Source: Streptomyces qinglanensis (GTDB taxonomy: Bacteria > Actinomycetota > Actinomycetes > Streptomycetales > Streptomycetaceae). Taken from it: 64,000 nucleotides of DNA. The notes beneath the pieces are model-generated. The model did not search any database and was not told the origin of the DNA. It saw nothing but the letters and a program-made list of their open reading frames with translations. The DNA is taken from the NCBI RefSeq assembly GCF_900111245.1, contig NZ_FOGO01000002.1, forward strand, positions 372,001 through 436,000. The letters run 5' to 3'. Position 1 is the stretch's first letter. Every line of letters starts with the position of its first letter. Positions 46,985-57,359 of the stretch are shown here, piece after piece. The translations under genes were made by a program, and so were the position numbers.

Positions 46985-48283
46985 GTGGCGGCGTTGAGTG
47001 ACGCGAAGGGATACGGCGACGGTTCCGCGGGGCACGCGGCGGGAGCGGGCCCCGGGGCCGACCAGTCCCCCGGCCTGCCCCGGCGGCTGCCCGGCAGCGA
47101 CGGGGAGCACGCGCTGCAGCAGCGCATCGGTTCGCAGGAGCGCGCCGAGCGGTTCTACCAGGACCAGGTGCTCGACCATCTCAACGAGCGGATGCGGGAG
47201 TTCACCCACCAGCAGGAGATGTTCTTCCTCGCCACGTCCGACCGCCGCGGCGAGTGCGACAACAGCTTCCGCGCCGGGCCGCCCGGGTTCCTGCGCGTGC
47301 TGGACGAGCGGACGCTGGTCTTCCCGGAGTACCGCGGCAACGGCGTCCACGCCAGCCTCGGCAACATCGAGGAGAACCCGCATGTGGGCCTGCTCCTCGT
47401 CGACTTCCTCCGCGCCCGGATCGGACTCCACATCAACGGCCGCGCCCAGGTGCTGGACGACGCGGAACTGCGCCCCTCGGTACCGGACCTGCCGGAGGAC
47501 CCGGTACCCGGGCGGCGGGCCCTGCTGTGGGTGCGGGTCGAGGTGGAGGAGGCGTACATACACTGCGCCAAGCACATCCCCCACCTCCAGAAGGCCCCGC
47601 GCCGCCCGGCGCGCGAATGGGGTACCGACGACTACAAGCGCAAGGGCGGCGACTTCTTCGGCGCTGCCCGGGACGCCCGGGAGGGCCACCGCGAGGTGAC
47701 CGCCCCCGCGGGGTCCCCGGCACCGGAACCGGTGTCCCCGCCGGTGGCCGCGGCATCGCCGGCTGCCATCTCCTCGCCCGTATCGGCCTCTCCGGCGGCG
47801 TCGGTGTCCCCGGCCGCCCCGGAACCCCCGGGCGCCCCGGAGCTCCCGGCTGCCCCAGAACTCCCGGCCGCCCCGGAGCTCCCGGCCGCACCTGCCGTCC
47901 CGCCGGTGCCGCCGTCCGGCGACTCCGTCCCGCTGCCCCCGCAGGCACCACCCGCCCCGGCGTCTCCGCCGCCCGGTGCCGTATCGACCCCCGATGCCGC
48001 ACCGGAAGGCGAGGCCGCGCGGCCGGGTGTGCCGGGGCCGGCCCTTCCGCCGTTGCCCCGGCGGCGGGAGCATGGCGCGGCGGCTCCGGCCGCGCCCTCC
48101 GCGGTCTCCGCCGCCATCTCGGCGCGCCCGGGGAGCGCCGGGTCCGCCGAGCACGCCCGGGATGTCTCCGCCTGGCGGCTGGAGGCCGAGCGAGCACTGG
48201 CCGAGGCGCAGCGGCGCGGCCGGCAGGAAGCGGAGCCGACCGCACCGCGCGAACCCGCGACCTTCCAGGGCTGGTTCGGCTAG
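46985..48283 (+). CDS. Pyridoxamine 5'-phosphate oxidase family protein with long Pro/Ala tail
   Basis: 432 residues, of which about 40-235 form the split-barrel FMN-binding domain: REFTHQQEMFFLATSDRRGECDNSFRAGPPGFLRVLDERTLVFPEYRGNGVHASLGNIEENPHVGLLLVDFLRARIGLHINGRAQVLDD. The family binds flavin or F420 and reduces or senses redox compounds. The C-terminal 190 residues are Pro/Ala/Ser repeats (APELPAAPELPAAPELPAA) ending in REPATFQGWFG, likely unstructured. The GTG start has AAAGGGA upstream. Probably co-transcribed with the flavohaemoglobin-like gene 108 bp before it, suggesting a shared nitrosative or oxidative role. Confidence 0.85.
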   Translation: MAALSDAKGYGDGSAGHAAGAGPGADQSPGLPRRLPGSDGEHALQQRIGSQERAERFYQDQVLDHLNERMREFTHQQEMFFLATSDRRGECDNSFRAGPPGFLRVLDERTLVFPEYRGNGVHASLGNIEENPHVGLLLVDFLRARIGLHINGRAQVLDDAELRPSVPDLPEDPVPGRRALLWVRVEVEEAYIHCAKHIPHLQKAPRRPAREWGTDDYKRKGGDFFGAARDAREGHREVTAPAGSPAPEPVSPPVAAASPAAISSPVSASPAASVSPAAPEPPGAPELPAAPELPAAPELPAAPAVPPVPPSGDSVPLPPQAPPAPASPPPGAVSTPDAAPEGEAARPGVPGPALPPLPRRREHGAAAPAAPSAVSAAISARPGSAGSAEHARDVSAWRLEAERALAEAQRRGRQEAEPTAPREPATFQGWFG

Positions 48284-48332
48284 CGCGCGGAAACGGGCGG
48301 CGGCCCCGGTGGTCCGGGCAGCCCGGCGGAGG

Positions 48333-48836
48333 TCAGCGGAGGTCGGGCGCGAGCAGCGCCTGGACTCCTTCGATATTCGCGGCGAGATAGGCCCGCAGCC
48401 TCGGCGGGACGACCTCCACGGAGTTCAGGCCCTCCGGGGTGAAGGGGAGCCGTACGATTTCGTACTCTCCTTGCGGTTCCTCCACTTCGGGTCCGTGCCG
48501 TAGGCGCGGGTCGAGCGAGACGAGCCGGCACACGAAGAAGTGCTGTACCTTCACTCCACCTGGTGTCTCCGCGGGGTCACTCACCGTGTCCACGAAGGCG
48601 GGCACCACATCGGTGATCGCCGCGCCCAGTTCCTCGGCCACCTCGCGGTGCAGGGCGTCCTCCACGGTGCGGTCCACGCCGGGCTCGACGCCGCCTCCCG
48701 GGGTGATCCAGTACGGCTGCCGACCGGGCTTGGTGCGTTTGATGAGGATCAGTTCCACGGCGGCCGCCGGGTCCTCCCCGGCGGCGAGGAGGATGGCGCG
48801 GGCAGTCCGCTTGACCACAGGGCGTTCGACGAACAT
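48333..48836 (-). CDS. NUDIX hydrolase
   Basis: 167 residues from MFVERPVVKRTARAILLAAGEDPAAAVELILIKRTKPGRQPYWITPGGGVEPGVDRTVEDALHREVAEELGAAI. The Nudix box is G-G-G-V-E-P-x8-D-A-L-H-R-E-V-A-E-E-L-G, close to GX5EX7REUXEEXGU. It hydrolyses a nucleoside diphosphate linked to another moiety; substrate not known. The start at 48836 was chosen because the upstream 41 codons of the open frame look non-coding. Downstream of thiC on the same strand, past a strong terminator, so transcribed separately. Confidence 0.9.
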   Translation of the reverse strand: MFVERPVVKRTARAILLAAGEDPAAAVELILIKRTKPGRQPYWITPGGGVEPGVDRTVEDALHREVAEELGAAITDVVPAFVDTVSDPAETPGGVKVQHFFVCRLVSLDPRLRHGPEVEEPQGEYEIVRLPFTPEGLNSVEVVPPRLRAYLAANIEGVQALLAPDLR

Positions 48837-48997
48837 GCAGGAGATTTGGCCCACATCGCGGCGCGTCAAACCCTCCGTTTTCCTCACTGTGCGTGTCGGA
48901 TCAGAACATCGCGCAATAGGTCCATATCCATAAGTGATTGGACACTGACGCTGAGTCAACTACTCTTGTCGTCCGCGCCGCAGTGCGCATCGAGCCG

Positions 48998-49034
48998 GGC
49001 GGTTCGTGGCAGGAGGGGGGAGCCACGAACCGCC
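48998..49034 (-). terminator. Hairpin terminator of thiC
   Basis: Perfect 13-bp arms GGCGGTTCGTGGC and GCCACGAACCGCC close an 11-base purine loop, 39 bp after the thiC stop. Confidence 0.85.
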
Positions 49035-49072
49035 CTCGCGGCTCCCGCCCCTGCTCTACCGGCGCCCGGGTC

Positions 49073-51003
<1,931 letters not shown>

Positions 51004-51086
51004 GCGATGTGCAAAGGCGCCTCTACGCTAACGGCACACCGCCCGGACTGAACACCCCGCCCGGCCGTTCTTGCGATGATCGGGCG

Positions 51087-52775
51087 GTGACCCACACCGA
51101 CCCCGCCGTTCCCGCACCCGAACCCGGCCGTGCCCACGGACCCGGCCCCGGACCCGGCCGTGCACCCGCCCATGGCCACGGGCCCACCCACGGTCAGGGC
51201 CGCGGGCGCACCCACGGGCAGGGACACAGTCACGGCCACGGGCAGGGCCAGGGCCAGAGCCACGGGCATGGCCACGGCCACGGCCACGGGCACGGGCACG
51301 GGCATGGCCACGGGCATGGCCACGGGCCCGCCGAGCCGGTCTCCCGCCATCTGCGGAAGGTCATCGCGGCGGTGCTGGTGCCGTTCGCGGTGGCCGTGCT
51401 GGCCGGGCTGGTGGTGCTGTGGCCCGGGGGTGTTCCGGGGCACCAGCACGACCATTCCGGGGTCGGCTTCGACCGGCCCACCTTCACCGCCAAGGTCGTG
51501 GAGCTGGCCGAGGTGGACTGCGGCAAGGCCAACGTCCGGCAGCCGTCCGGCTCCTCGGGCGACGGTTCCTCCGGGCAGGGCGGCGAGGGCGGGGCGCACG
51601 GGCCGTGCCGGAAGGCCACCGTCGAGATCACCGAGGGCAAGGACAAGGGCCACACCTTCACCGAGGTCGTCCCGCCCGACGCCACCCGCAGCTACTCCGT
51701 GGGGCAGGGCGTCGTCGTCGCCTACGCGGCGAAGGCACCGCGCGATCTCCAGTACAGCGTCGTCGACACCGACCGCGATCTGCCGATGGTGCTGCTGGCC
51801 GGCCTCTTCGCGCTCGTGGTGGTGCTCGTGGGGCGGCTGCGCGGAGTGCTGGCGCTGGTGGGGCTCGTCATCAGCTTCGCCGTGCTGACGCTGTTCATCC
51901 TGCCCGCGATACTGCAGGGTTCCAATCCGCTGGTGGTCGCGGTGGTCGGCGGGAGCGCCATCATGCTGGCCACGCTGTATCTGTGCCACGGCCTGTCGGC
52001 CCGCACCTCGGTCGCGGTGCTGGGCACGCTGGTGTCGCTCCTGCTGATCGGGCTGCTGGGCTCGTTGTTCATCGGCTGGGCCGGACTGACCGGCAACACC
52101 GACGACCAGACCGGTCTGGTGCACGGTCTCTACCCCGGTATCGAGATCCGGGGGCTGCTGCTGGCGGGGGTGCTGATCGGCTCGCTCGGCGTGCTCGACG
52201 ACGTGACGGTCACCCAGACCTCGGCCGTCTGGGAACTCAAGGACGCCGACCCCGGGGCCAGTCGGCGGCGGATCTACCGTGCCGCCATGCGGATCGGCCG
52301 CGACCACATCGCATCCGTGGTCAACACCCTGGTGCTGGCCTACGCGGGGGCGGCGCTGCCGCTGCTGCTGCTCTTCTCGATCGCGCGCAGCGACGTGACG
52401 ATGGTCGCCACGAGCGAGGTGGTCGCCGAGGAGATCATCCGTACGCTGGTCGGCTCCATCGGCCTCGTCGCGTCGGTGCCGGTCACGACGCTGCTGGCCG
52501 CACTCGTCGTCTCGGCGGACCGCAGGCGGCCGGAAGCGGCGGAAGCGGCCGGCCGTACCGCCGGGGACGCGCCTCCGGGCGTACCCGCACCCGCGTCCGG
52601 CGTCCCCGCGTCCGGCGTCCCCGCGTCCGGCGTCCCGGCGTCCGGCGTCCCGGCGTCCGGCGTCCCCGCGTCCGGCGAACCGGTGTCCGGCGCCCCCGCA
52701 TCCGGCGGCCGTCCCGCACCGGGCCGCGGCGCCGGGGTCACCGGCGGCCGGGGGAGGCGGCGGAAGCCGAAGTGA
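51087..52775 (+). CDS. YibE/F family membrane protein with His/Gly-rich N-terminus
   Basis: About 562 residues. The N-terminal 90 are a His/Gly/Gln repeat (GQGHSHGHGQGQGQSHGHGHGHGHG), likely metal-binding, then a basic helix leading to TM1 (VIAAVLVPFAVAVLAGLVVLW). An extracellular domain follows (about residues 115-230). The YibE/F permease core with about seven helices carries LRGVLALVGLVISFAVLTLFILPAIL, GVLIGSLGVLDDVTVTQTSAVWEL and NTLVLAYAGAALPLLLLFSIARS. Function of the family is unknown; metal or small-ion transport is only a guess from the His-rich tail. The C-terminus has PASGV pentapeptide repeats. The start is uncertain; an upstream frame begins at 51009. Confidence 0.83.
   Translation: MTHTDPAVPAPEPGRAHGPGPGPGRAPAHGHGPTHGQGRGRTHGQGHSHGHGQGQGQSHGHGHGHGHGHGHGHGHGHGHGPAEPVSRHLRKVIAAVLVPFAVAVLAGLVVLWPGGVPGHQHDHSGVGFDRPTFTAKVVELAEVDCGKANVRQPSGSSGDGSSGQGGEGGAHGPCRKATVEITEGKDKGHTFTEVVPPDATRSYSVGQGVVVAYAAKAPRDLQYSVVDTDRDLPMVLLAGLFALVVVLVGRLRGVLALVGLVISFAVLTLFILPAILQGSNPLVVAVVGGSAIMLATLYLCHGLSARTSVAVLGTLVSLLLIGLLGSLFIGWAGLTGNTDDQTGLVHGLYPGIEIRGLLLAGVLIGSLGVLDDVTVTQTSAVWELKDADPGASRRRIYRAAMRIGRDHIASVVNTLVLAYAGAALPLLLLFSIARSDVTMVATSEVVAEEIIRTLVGSIGLVASVPVTTLLAALVVSADRRRPEAAEAAGRTAGDAPPGVPAPASGVPASGVPASGVPASGVPASGVPASGEPVSGAPASGGRPAPGRGAGVTGGRGRRRKPK
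52600..52690 (+). repeat. 15-bp tandem repeat encoding (PASGV)n
   Basis: About six copies of a 15-base unit (GCGTCCGGCGTCCCC-type) sit at the 3' end of the YibE/F gene. Confidence 0.8.
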
Positions 52776-52930
52776 GCCGGAGCGGGGGGCGGCCCCCGGA
52801 CTGCCGGTGCGGGGCGTACGGCCGTGTGGCCCGAACTCCTGCACTCACCGGAGGTGTGCTGCCGACCCGAGCGGCGGCGCCGAAGCAGTCCCGCTCGGGC
52901 GGCGGCTCGGCACCGGGCCGCGCTCCACCC

Positions 52931-52978
52931 GCGGATTCGGCGCCGGGCCCGGCCCCGGGGCCCCGGCGCCGAATCCGC
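52931..52978. terminator. Perfect 17-bp hairpin between convergent genes
   Basis: Arms at 52931-52947 (GCGGATTCGGCGCCGGG) and 52962-52978 are perfect reverse complements with a 14-base loop. It lies between the YibE/F gene and the convergent DUF5326 gene. The surrounding 52776-53068 gap holds no gene. Confidence 0.85.
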
Positions 52979-53068
52979 CGTTCCCGCGGTGCCGCCTCCG
53001 GGGGTCCTCCGGGGGTCCACCGGGGGACGCCGCGGGCCACCGCGGGGTGTGCCCGGCGCGGGGCGGGT

Positions 53069-53287
53069 TCACCAGCCGCTGCCCGAGGACCCGCTGCCCT
53101 TGAAGTGGCGGACGAGGTAGACGACACCGCCGACCAGGGCGACGAAGATCAGCACCTTGAACAGCAGGCCGATCAGGAAGCCGACCAGGCTGGCGATCAG
53201 GCCGCCGAAGACGACGAGTGCGATCACCGGTATGACGATCCATGTGACCCACCACGGCAGGCCGGCAAGGGTGCCTTTCGCGTCCAT
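53069..53287 (-). CDS. DUF5326-type small membrane protein
   Basis: 72 residues: MDAKGTLAGLPWWVTWIVIPVIALVVFGGLIASLVGFLIGLLFKVLIFVALVGGVVYLVRHFKGSGSSGSGW, with two hydrophobic helices and a Gly/Ser tail. The family is common in Streptomyces and of unknown function. Confidence 0.8.
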   Translation of the reverse strand: MDAKGTLAGLPWWVTWIVIPVIALVVFGGLIASLVGFLIGLLFKVLIFVALVGGVVYLVRHFKGSGSSGSGW

Positions 53288-53465
53288 GACTGTCTGCTCC
53301 GTCTCTGAGAGTTGACGAGGGCTCTTCGCACCCTCTGCCCTCGATGCTAGAGCGGCCAGTGTGCCGATGGGCCGCTGCGGGCCCCTGTCCTCCCCTGAAA
53401 CCGACCCTGAGGCGACCCTGAAGAACCGGCTCGGTTCGCCCCCGGGACCCGCTCAGCTCTCGGGA

Positions 53466-53783
53466 TCAGCTCTCGGGAGGCGAGAAGACCACCAGCACGC
53501 GCAGATCCTCCGAGATGTGGTGGAACCTGTGCGACACCCCGGCCGGCACGTAGACCACGCTGCCCCGCGCCACCTGCGTCGTCTCGACCCCGACGGTGAT
53601 CGAGCCGCGGCCGCTGACGACGAAGTACACCTCGTCCTGGGCGTGCGGCTGCTGCCGGTCGACGGCACCCGCGTCCAGCGCGTACAAGCCGGCCGACATG
53701 TTGCGCTCGTGCAGGAACCGGAGGTATGCGCCGTCGTTCACGGCGCGTTCCGCCTCCAGCTCCTCCAGCCGGAATGCCTTCAC
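53466..53783 (-). CDS. Cupin domain protein
   Basis: 105 residues: LYALDAGAVDRQQPHAQDEVYFVVSGRGSITVGVETTQVARGSVVYVPAGVSHRFHHISEDLRVLVVFSPP. The cupin motif 1 (PHAQDEVYFVVSGRG) with His and Glu, and motif 2 (VPAGVSHRFH), give the metal-binding barrel. Function is not assigned; small stand-alone cupins include sugar isomerases and storage proteins. Divergent from the holin-like gene at close range (48 bp). Confidence 0.9.
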   Translation of the reverse strand: MKAFRLEELEAERAVNDGAYLRFLHERNMSAGLYALDAGAVDRQQPHAQDEVYFVVSGRGSITVGVETTQVARGSVVYVPAGVSHRFHHISEDLRVLVVFSPPES

Positions 53784-53831
53784 CGCTGTCCCCTCTCCCT
53801 GGCCCGGCAGCTGTTCTGCGACGATCTGAGT

Positions 53832-54203
53832 ATGAACTTCCTCATCAAGACGCTGGCCAACGCGGCGGCTCTGGCCGTCGCGACCTGGCTGCTCAGCGAT
53901 ATCGAGCTGACCGGTGGTTCCTCAGGTGAGAAGGCGCTGACGCTGCTCGTCGTCGCCCTGATCTTCGGCGTCGTCAACGTCGTGGTCAAGCCGCTCGTGA
54001 AGCTGCTCTCGCTGCCGCTGCTGGTGCTCACACTCGGGCTGTTCACGCTGGTGATCAACGCGCTGATGCTCATGCTGACCTCCTGGGTCGCGGACAAGCT
54101 GGACGTGAGCTTCCACGTGGACGGGTTCGGCACCGCGTTCCTCGGCGGCCTGATCATCTCGGTCGTCTCCTGGGCGCTGAACATGGCGCTGGACCGGGAC
54201 TGA
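53832..54203 (+). CDS. Phage holin family-type small membrane protein (four helices)
   Basis: 123 residues: MNFLIKTLANAAALAVATWLLSDIELTGGSSGEKALTLLVVALIFGVVNVVVKPLVKLLSLPLLVLTLGLFTLVINALMLMLTSWVADKLDVSFHVDGFGTAFLGGLIISVVSWALNMALDRD. The NxxVKPLxKxxSLPLxxLTLGLFxxxINAxML core defines this widespread family (the phage-holin/YvlD group). Despite the name, most bacterial members are chromosomal and of unknown role. It directly precedes the tyrosine phosphatase gene by 4 bp and is probably in an operon with it. Confidence 0.88.
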   Translation: MNFLIKTLANAAALAVATWLLSDIELTGGSSGEKALTLLVVALIFGVVNVVVKPLVKLLSLPLLVLTLGLFTLVINALMLMLTSWVADKLDVSFHVDGFGTAFLGGLIISVVSWALNMALDRD

Positions 54204-54207
54204 CGGG

Positions 54208-54702
54208 ATGTACCGCGTCTGCTTCGTCTGCACCGGCAACATCTGCCGCTCCCCCATGGCCGAGGCCGTCTTCCGCGCCCAGGTGCGGGAGGCGGGACTG
54301 GACGGCCTGGTCGAGACCGGCAGCGCGGGCACCGGGAGCTGGCACCTCGGTGACCCCGCCGATCCCCGCACGAGCGACGTGCTGGAGGCCGCCGGGTACT
54401 CCCTGAGCCATACGGCGCGGCTGTTCGAGCCGGACTGGTTCGACCGGCACGACCTCGTCGTCGCCCTCGACGAGGGGCACGCCGCGGAGCTGCGGGCGAT
54501 GGCCCGCAACCCGGCCGAGGCCGCCGCGGTGCGGCTGCTGCGCTCGTACGACCCGGACAGCGGTCCGGACGAGCTGAGCGTGCCCGATCCCTACTACGGA
54601 GGCGGGCGCGGCTTCGCCCGGTGCCTGGCGATGGTGGAGGCCGCCGTCCCCGGGCTGCTGTCGGAGGTGGCCGCCGCCGTCGGGGCCCGGGAGGCGGGTT
54701 GA
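54208..54702 (+). CDS. Low-molecular-weight protein-tyrosine phosphatase
   Basis: 164 residues. The P-loop CTGNICRS occurs at residues 8-15 (CX5R, nucleophile Cys8), and the general-acid Asp is in SVPDPYYGG (typical DPY). A full-length family member that removes phosphate from tyrosine or arginine residues. Its stop overlaps the start of the next gene as TTGA. Function in Streptomyces is often linked to secondary metabolism and development, though not established for this copy. Confidence 0.95.
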   Translation: MYRVCFVCTGNICRSPMAEAVFRAQVREAGLDGLVETGSAGTGSWHLGDPADPRTSDVLEAAGYSLSHTARLFEPDWFDRHDLVVALDEGHAAELRAMARNPAEAAAVRLLRSYDPDSGPDELSVPDPYYGGGRGFARCLAMVEAAVPGLLSEVAAAVGAREAG

Positions 54703-55868
54703 CGGCCGCGGCGGGCGCGGGCGGCGGGGGTGCCGCCCCGCCGCCTCCGCGCCCGGTGGCCCGTACGGCCGAGCTGCTGGGCCGCCGGGCCGACCGGGCC
54801 GTCCCGGTCGGCGGCGGCTCCATCTGCGACGCCTACCAGGTCGTTCTGGCCCCGCGCGGGGAGCACCCGGCCCCGGGCGGCGGGGAGCACGGGAGCGTGG
54901 CCCGGGAGCCCGCCGGTGCCGACACGGGGCACGCGGGCCACGCGAGCACGGCGGGGGACCCGGAGGACGCCGACGCGGGCCACGCGGGCGCTCCCGCCGA
55001 GACTGCGGCTTCCGCCGCACCTGCGGCTTCCGCCGAGACCGCGGCTTCCGCCGCACCTGCGGCTCCCGCCGAGACCGCGGTTCCCGCCGCCACCACCGTC
55101 TTCGCCACCACCGTCTTCGCCAAGGCGCTGGACGCCGCCCCCGCCGACTTCTTCGCCGCCGAGGCCGCCGGGCTGGCCCGGCTGCGCGCCACCGGGACCG
55201 TCCCGGTGCCGGAGGTGTACGCCGCCGAGCGGGATGTGCTCGTCCTGCAGTGGATCGAGCCGGGGGCGCCCGACCGGGCGGCGGCCGAGCAGTTGGGACG
55301 TGGGCTCGCGGCACTGCACGGGACGCCGGCGCCGTCCTGGGGGACCCCCGGGGAGCCCTGCTACCTCGGGCCGCTGCCGCTGACCTCGCCGCCCCGGCCC
55401 ACCGCAGATCCGGCCGCCTGGCCCGGTTTCCACGCCGAGCACCGGCTGCTGCCGCTGCTGCGCGCTGCCGTGGACAGCGCCCGCATCGGCCCGCGGGATG
55501 CCCGGGACGTCGAGCGGGTGTGCGACCGGCTCGACGACGAGGCGGTGGCGGGCCCTCCGCAGCCGCCCGCCGTCATCCACGGCGACCTGTGGTCCGGCAA
55601 CGTGCACTGGACGGCGGACGGCCGGGCCGTGCTGATCGACCCGGCGGCCCAGGGCGGCCATCCCGAGACGGACCTGGCGATGCTCGAACTGTTCGGCTGC
55701 CCCGAACTGCCGGTGCTGCTCGCCGCGTACGAGGAGGTCCGTCCGCTGCCCGGCCGCCGGGCCCGAGTCCCGCTGCACCAACTCCAGCACCTTCTGGTCC
55801 ACGCCGTGCTCTTCGGCGGCGGTTACGGTGCTGAGAGCGGCGCGGCGGCCCGCGCGGCACTCGGCTGA
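54699..55868 (+). CDS. Fructosamine-3-kinase family protein
   Basis: 389 residues from a TTG overlapping the phosphatase stop. The kinase-like catalytic loop PAVIHGDLWSGNVHW has the aspartate and asparagine, followed by the metal-binding Asp in VLIDPAAQGGHPETDLAMLEL, all typical of fructosamine kinases. The N-lobe is enlarged by about 70 residues rich in Ala/Gly, with an AETAASAAPAASAETAASAAPAA repeat. It phosphorylates Amadori-type sugar amines, leading to deglycation, in line with the family. Operon with the tyrosine phosphatase and holin-family genes. Confidence 0.85.
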   Translation: MTAAAGAGGGGAAPPPPRPVARTAELLGRRADRAVPVGGGSICDAYQVVLAPRGEHPAPGGGEHGSVAREPAGADTGHAGHASTAGDPEDADAGHAGAPAETAASAAPAASAETAASAAPAAPAETAVPAATTVFATTVFAKALDAAPADFFAAEAAGLARLRATGTVPVPEVYAAERDVLVLQWIEPGAPDRAAAEQLGRGLAALHGTPAPSWGTPGEPCYLGPLPLTSPPRPTADPAAWPGFHAEHRLLPLLRAAVDSARIGPRDARDVERVCDRLDDEAVAGPPQPPAVIHGDLWSGNVHWTADGRAVLIDPAAQGGHPETDLAMLELFGCPELPVLLAAYEEVRPLPGRRARVPLHQLQHLLVHAVLFGGGYGAESGAAARAALG

Positions 55869-55961
55869 CCCGCCCACCGTGCGGGCGGCCCCCGCAGGCC
55901 GCCGCCCGCACCGGGCGGGAACCGACCGCGGCCCGCCGCGTCGCGCGACAGAGAGGCAGCC

Positions 55962-57140
55962 ATGACCGCTCCGGACGATCCGCCCTTCACCGGCCCGCAT
56001 CTGGACTACGGCCCGGCGAACGACGCCGACGGCACCCGGGTGGTCCGCGCCGGACTGCCCGCCGAGGAGCCGTACGAACCGCCCCTGCCGGGGCCGGTCT
56101 TCGCCGCCCACTACCACCTGCCCGGCGAGGTGGAGGGCGCACCGTACGCCTACGGCCGGGACGCCAACCCCACCTGGACCCACCTGGAGCGGGCGCTCGC
56201 CGAACTGGAGGCACCCGGCGACCCGGACGCCGAGGTGGTGGCCTTCTCCTCCGGCATGGGCGCGATCTCCGCGGTGCTGCTCTCGCAGACCCGGCCGGGC
56301 CGGACGGTGGTGCTGCCCTCGGACGGCTACAACCTGCTGTCCGCGCTCCGCGAGCGGCTGGAGAACTTCGGTGTCCGGGTGCGCACCGCTCCCACCGGCG
56401 GCGACGGGCAGCTCGCCGAACTGGAGGGGGCCGATCTGCTGTGGCTGGAGACGCCCTCCAACCCGGGGCTGGACGTGTGCGACATCCGCAAGCTGGCGGC
56501 GGCCGCGCACGAGGGCGGTGCGCTGGTGGCCGTGGACAACACCCTCGCCACTCCCCTCGGCCAGCGCCCCCTCCTGCTGGGGGCCGACATCTCGGTGGCC
56601 AGCGGCACCAAGGCGCTCACCGGGCACGGCGACGTGCTCCTGGGCTATGTGGCCACCCGCAACCCGGACATCGCGGCGGCGGTACGCGGCTGGCGCAAGA
56701 CGGTCGGTGCGATCCCGGGGCCGATGGAGGCGTGGCTCGCCCACCGGTCGCTGGCGACGCTCGACGTCCGCACCCAGCGCCAGGCCGGCAACGCGCTGGC
56801 TGTCGCCGAGGCGCTGGCCGTCCGGCCCGAGGTGCGGGACGTGCGCCACCCGGGGCTGCCGCAGGACCCGGCGCACCCGCTGGCCGCCCGGCAGATGAGC
56901 CGCTACGGCTGCGTCGTCTCCTTCACCCTGACCGACCAGGCGTTCGCCAACCGTTTCCTGGGCCGGCTGCGTCTGGTGAACGATGCCACCAGCTTCGGCG
57001 GGGTCCGCTCCACGGCCGAGCGCCGGGGCCGCTGGGGCGGCGACGCGGTGCCGGACGGTTTCGTCCGGCTGTCGGTCGGAGTGGAGGACAGCGTCGACCT
57101 GGTGACCGACATCCGGCGGGCCCTGGACCAGGCGGGCTGA
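55962..57140 (+). CDS. Cystathionine gamma-lyase/synthase family PLP enzyme
   Basis: 392 residues with the Cys/Met-metabolism PLP fold: YGRDANPTWTHLERALAELE, FSSGMGAISAVLL, the PLP lysine in ISVASGTKALTGHGDVLLGYV, and LATLDVRTQRQAGNALAVAEAL ... SFGGVRSTAERRGRWGGDAVPDGFVRLSVGVEDSVDLVTDI near the C-terminus. It performs beta/gamma-elimination or replacement on sulphur amino acids. The family is large; gamma-lyase is most likely. Next on the same strand after the kinase gene, 93 bp away. Confidence 0.9.
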   Translation: MTAPDDPPFTGPHLDYGPANDADGTRVVRAGLPAEEPYEPPLPGPVFAAHYHLPGEVEGAPYAYGRDANPTWTHLERALAELEAPGDPDAEVVAFSSGMGAISAVLLSQTRPGRTVVLPSDGYNLLSALRERLENFGVRVRTAPTGGDGQLAELEGADLLWLETPSNPGLDVCDIRKLAAAAHEGGALVAVDNTLATPLGQRPLLLGADISVASGTKALTGHGDVLLGYVATRNPDIAAAVRGWRKTVGAIPGPMEAWLAHRSLATLDVRTQRQAGNALAVAEALAVRPEVRDVRHPGLPQDPAHPLAARQMSRYGCVVSFTLTDQAFANRFLGRLRLVNDATSFGGVRSTAERRGRWGGDAVPDGFVRLSVGVEDSVDLVTDIRRALDQAG

Positions 57141-57359
57141 ACCGCTTGCCGGCCGCCCGCCACCGCCGCCCGCCACGCGGCGGCCCCGGACCGGGCGTAC
57201 TCCGATCCGGGCCCGGGCACGTACCGGCGCGAACCGGGCGCGAACCGGGCAGTCGGCCCGGGGCGGCAGGCCCACGCCCTGCGGTCCTGCCGCCCCGCGA
57301 TGCGTCTGCGGGGGCGGCGGCGCACCCAATCGGTCGTGGTCGGTCGTGGCCGGGCGGGC

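Noticed and set aside
44885..48154. Minus-strand frame of about 1,090 codons opposite the flavohaemoglobin-like and PNPOx genes
   Set aside because: Shadow; the plus-strand genes have conserved motifs in order, the minus translation has none.
53832..54203. Prophage lysis gene (holin)
   Set aside because: The family name comes from fold similarity; the gene is chromosomal, in an operon with a phosphatase, and no phage genes surround it.
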